Positions 59,895-64,000 of a DNA stretch of 64,000 nucleotides are shown here, piece after piece. This stretch comes from Mactra quadrangularis (Eukaryota; Mollusca; Bivalvia; Venerida; Mactridae): assembly GCA_025267735.1 (NCBI GenBank), contig CM046299.1, positions 26,624,468 to 26,688,467 of the forward strand, read 5' to 3'. The position numbers and the translations under genes were made by a program. Below the pieces are notes generated by a model. The model did not search any database and was not told where the DNA came from. It saw nothing but the letters and a program-made list of their open reading frames with translations. Position 1 is the stretch's first letter. Every line of letters begins with the position of its first letter.

Positions 59895-62800
59895 ATGGAT
59901 AATTCTGGATTAGTAGCTCTTAATTTTGGTATGAATGTTGCCAATAGTCAGGGATCTGCTACTAGTCAGATCGTACATCAGTTACCAGCAATACAACAGG
60001 TTTTTACCCAGAATACAGCTTTAAAGTCTGGTGATGGCACTACCAACATTGTCCAACAGACTGTGTTACCAGTTAACAACACTCAACAGACTGGAAATCC
60101 TACTGTTCTTGCCACTGCTGCTGGGTTGCAATTTGTTGGACAACCCAGTCATGGATTTCTTGGATCCCAGCAACAACAAACCCAATTATTAACACAACAG
60201 ACTGGTACCCAACAGATTCTTGGTATGTATTTACAGTACTATTTGTATGTATTCATGTTAACTTATATAGTAACACTATAATTTTTCTACGCTAATGTAG
60301 TCAAAGACTGGTTGTATTATAAAATGATTGATGGTTAGCAGTGACTTTGCTGGTCAAAGGGGATGCTTCATTTGAATTCAAACTGTTTACATTTGATGTT
60401 CCCCAAACCATTTCAGTCAGGATGACTTATATTTTTAGCATTTGTCTTGTAGTTACTTATATGTTCCCAGCATTTGTGTTATTTACGTACTACATGACCG
60501 ATAAGTGTTGACGCGCCTTAAAACAACATGTAATAAAAAGTCAGGAATTCTTGACCGGATTACCAACAGATCAGCAGTCATTACAGTATTGCTATTGATA
60601 GAATAAGAGAGTGCATTTGTGCAAATGCAATAATTAGTTAATTAACATGGAGTGCCCATAGGCCATATTTATATGGCAACTACTGATTTTGGTTATTTGT
60701 TAGTACATCATATTGTTATATTTGTTTGACTCTTGATAATGCCCAGGTTATTGAGTAACTATACTAAATACCTCATTTCACTTCATTCCAGGACCCAGAA
60801 GCATGTATGCAGCCAACTATCAAATCATGCCTAGAAATTTTGCTTTATTCAACCAAGGGATTCAAGGACCTACAGGTGTTGCTGTACAACTTAGTCCTCA
60901 ACAGATTGGTGCAACAACATTGTCACCATTAGAACACCAACAACAGTTCTTCCAATCAGCTGGGTTTGATTCACACCTAGGTACCATTCAACAACAAAAC
61001 CAACAACAAATTACATTTCAGAATGCTAACTGCCAGTTCATGATTCAAAGTCCTTCTCAACAGTTGATGTTACAAAGTCCTAACCAACAGTTTGCTTTGC
61101 CTAGTCCATCCCAGCAGTTTACTGTTCAAAACCAGAATCAGTTTACCGTCCAAGGACACAACATCACACAATTCAATCCACAACATCATATATTGACCCA
61201 AGGTCAAGGTAATAATGTCATTGTTCAAAACCAGACTGGTGGCATGATATTACATGGTGATAATTTTGTGTCTCAAGGTCTGAGCCAGAATGTATTTGTG
61301 CCAAATCCAAGTATAGTCCAAAATGTAAATCCACAAATGTATGGGACTGCTCAGAATGTTTTAACCAATCAGCTACCAGGACTCATCTCCCAGGCTCAAG
61401 TTGTAACCAATCAGAATTTAGGTATCATCTCAGTTAGCCATTCAATACCAGCTCCAAATGGCAATGGGGATAGTTCAGTGAAAGCAAACACTCAAAATTC
61501 AGGAATAACCAACGAGCAGATGCAACTTTTAGCTCATATAGCAAACCATGGAACAGATGTAACCAATAGTAATCTATCTAATCAACCAAATATTGTTCAA
61601 CATGGTACCAGTCAAAACCAGTCCTTGCCGAGTTTTGGACATTTTTTGTTACACCACCATATGCAAAGTTTGCCACACCCTTTTCTACAGAATTTAAGTA
61701 TAAGTACCATGGCAACAGATGATAGTTCTAGAAAACCTATAGGACAACAAAGTATAAGTGTACCACCTCAGACTAATACTAGTGGAATGATTACTGTAAA
61801 TGTTAGTGCTACATCGGAATCCTCAAATCTTCGAACAAGTGTGGATAATATAAACGCAGAATTTAATCATTGGAATATTGGACAGTTTGTAAATCAAAGC
61901 GCTGTGAGTCTGAACAATTCTGTATCCAATGTAAATACTCAACAAATAAAAGGTGCTGATGTTAAACTTAGTGTTCAAACATTGTGTTCTTCAAAAGTTT
62001 CCAAACCAGTCCATTGTCCACAGACTGTATCAACTACCACAAATGTTCTCATAAAAGGTTTAACACAGTCTAAACTTTGTACTAGTGACACGGCTGATAG
62101 TGTTAGAATGGTATCCATGGAAACGGTAAAACCAGGTCATATACAACTTGAGAAGTCCTCACCATCAGTGATATCTACTAGCCATAGTTCAACAAGTCGT
62201 AATACTATAATTGTACCATATGGTTGGGTGAGAGCTCTAGAAGGAGATTCCATTGTATATTACAGGTAATTGATTTCTATTATTTGCAGTTGACGAAGTA
62301 AGTAGGTGTCTGGTTGCCCTGGACAACAAACTTCTAGTTCGGGTAACCAAAACCTTTTTTTGGTCAACCAAATTTCTACAAACCAGATGTAGCGCTTGCT
62401 GCTTAAATGGCCTGTTCAGACTGTGTCTGAATACAAAAAGTATCACAGCCTGAAAATATGATTTGGTCAATCTATTTCATGGTAGACTTGATGTCACTGT
62501 TTTAAACTAGTTACTTGGTGCATACTTCTATCAGTGACTGACAACTGCCCTTCATGTTTTAGAATCTGTGGAAGGAGGGAGGATGGCTGTAAAAATTATT
62601 TAATGACCAAGCTAGCTTCATAAAAATTGCCAGTTCAAGAAATTAACCCTTGACCCCTCTATCAGTAGACTTGTGCACAGCCACTAGTGACTAGCTAGTT
62701 CATCAGGCACATCATTGCTTTTAAACATTTAACAAGACCCGGCTGCCTAGGCTTTCTGAAAATTGATTTGGGCTTGTAAAATTTACTAATTTTATATAGT

Positions 62801-64000
62801 TAGGATAGTTAATAATTTTGCCCTCAACTATATGATAGACTAAGTAAATAACTTAATAAAACAGTCTAGTGCTTTAGAAAAATTTAAGACAACAACTGTA
62901 ACCTTAATTTATTTTGTTGTTGGCTTACCCCCATATCATGTTCTGTTTCAGCCCAACATGTACAAGATTAACATCCTCTGACAGTGTTAAACAATACCTA
63001 GCCACAGATGGTACTTGTAAATGTGGACTAGAATGTCCTCTCCATGTTGATACTGTGTTCAACTTTAACAGTGATGTTATAAGTATTAAATGGAATCCCC
63101 CATTTCCTAACATCAAGGATGCAGGCACACCATGTAATCACAAAAGAAAATTTTCAGCTATTTCATCTAGTCAAACTGTGAGGTCATTTGGTATAACGAG
63201 ACCTGAGGTTTCCATGGTGACCAGTAGTGGACTTATGTCTCCAAGAGTCTCTAGTACTGTACAAGAGGCTCAAGCTTTGAGTAAGTACAAGTGTAGCAAT
63301 TTAATTTATATTATAGGCAACCAACACTGTTCCAAGTAAAAAACTCCATATACACATATTTATAAGGTATAAAAAAGATGATTTTTTACCCAAGTACAAT
63401 TAGGGGCCAGTTTCTACATTATTTTTTTTCCATATTTAAAATGATGCCAACATCTTTAACGTAAATGTACACCAAAAAATAAATTCGTAGGCCAATTTCA
63501 AGCACCATGATCATGCAATGCAACCCACTATTTTATATAAAACTCGGTAGTCAATTTATTCATTTATTTTTAGAATCAAAATAATGTACAGTTTTTCTAT
63601 ATATTGTCTAAACATTATACTAAGACACAAGCTTACATGTGTTTATTAAATAACTTGTGCTAAAGCACTTGTTACATTTTTAATAGCTTGTGTCTATCTT
63701 TTATTCTACAACAAAATAAAGACAAAAGTTGTTAGTATTTCATTGCTTTTAATATTTCTGCAAGCCTTTTACATTTTGTTTTTTATATATGATATTAGCA
63801 TTATTATCCATCCTTAAACACGTGTTACTAAACATAGTTACAAATTTTGAGTTTACGACAGCCATTTGACTAATTATTAAGCTTTTTAGGCATTATTCAT
63901 TCAAGCTGGCTGATAGTTGCAATCAGGCCCTCTCTTGCAGCGTATTATACTCTAGATAACATATATTTATGTATGTTTCAGTTGATGGCAATAAGAAAAG
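59895..64000 (+). CDS. MBD5: MBD5/MBD6-like methyl-CpG-binding-domain protein, 5' part, runs off the window
   Basis: Coding exons: 59895-60222, 60792-62265, 62952-63280, 63982-64000 (partial), all GT/AG with matching phase; the first coding exon probably opens at 59747 with untranslated sequence. At least 716 residues are encoded here. Residues 1-580 are low-complexity and Gln/Asn/Ser-rich, with a short repeat (SPSQQ, SPNQQF, SPSQQF) at about 193-223. The MBD follows at about 584-665: VPYGWVRALEG, then DGTCKCGLECPLHV, then CNHKRK, all hallmarks of vertebrate MBD5/6. In that family the domain does not select methylated DNA, and the proteins bind the PR-DUB (BAP1-ASXL) complex. The domain is split by an intron after YY. 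A PWWP domain, if present, is beyond the window. MBD5 versus MBD6 is not resolvable. Confidence 0.88.
60223..60791. other. Intron 2 of the MBD5/6-like gene
   Basis: Bounded by GTATGT and TTCATTCCAG. Nothing else recognised inside. Confidence 0.75.
62500..62705 (-). repeat. tRNA-derived SINE, family 1, in an MBD5/6-like intron
   Basis: TATCAGTGACTGACAACTGC through to GACTTGTGCACAGCC on the plus strand corresponds to the SINE at 41705-42002. The head is decayed, and the tail block is missing. Confidence 0.65.
63281..63981. other. Intron of the MBD5/6-like gene, AT-rich
   Basis: From a GTAAGT donor to a TATGTTTCAG acceptor. No repeat or gene identified. Confidence 0.7.

Overview
The window is AT-rich eukaryotic DNA from an intron-containing animal nuclear genome. 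The proteins are clear metazoan orthologues. The repeats (tRNA-derived SINEs, ~160-bp tandem units inside Helentron-like elements, hAT/pogo/Harbinger-type MITEs) resemble those known from bivalve molluscs. A bivalve, or at least a lophotrochozoan, is my inference; no species marker is visible.

Genes were rebuilt exon by exon from splice sites, reading phase and family similarity. (1) The first coding exon of a C2CD2/C2CD2L-like lipid-transfer protein, minus strand, 6394-6786; an unassigned candidate 3'-terminal exon lies at 659-898. (2) A complete UBE2Z-type ubiquitin-conjugating enzyme, minus strand, 8 exons between 16705 and 26536, about 302 aa. (3) A complete AARSD1-type alanyl-tRNA editing protein, minus strand, 11 exons between 32687 and 58182, 410 aa. 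It has an 18-nt microexon and a 14.4-kb first intron. (4) The 5' part of an MBD5/MBD6-like protein, plus strand, coding from 59895 and running off the right edge. AARSD1 and MBD5/6 are head to head and appear to share a promoter around 58183-58600.

The most striking structure is a satellite array of roughly 11 kb (about 46140-57450) inside AARSD1 intron 1. It is built of ~190-bp monomers of two types (A and B) arranged mainly as 379-bp AB dimers with some ABB trimers. It flips orientation near 52720-52745, so it is a giant inverted repeat. A box of about 30 bp is kept in essentially every monomer on both arms.

Most of the rest is mobile-element debris. It includes eight ~75-85-bp foldback hairpins of two related types with compensating stem changes, hAT-type MITEs with exact 8-bp target duplications, nested insertions near 33-34 kb and 37-38 kb, and a 1.97-kb inverted-repeat element that splits a minisatellite upstream of UBE2Z. 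The proteins have unrelated housekeeping or regulatory roles: ER-plasma membrane lipid transfer, ubiquitin/FAT10 conjugation, proofreading of mischarged tRNA(Ala), and chromatin via an MBD. Nothing suggests they form one pathway.
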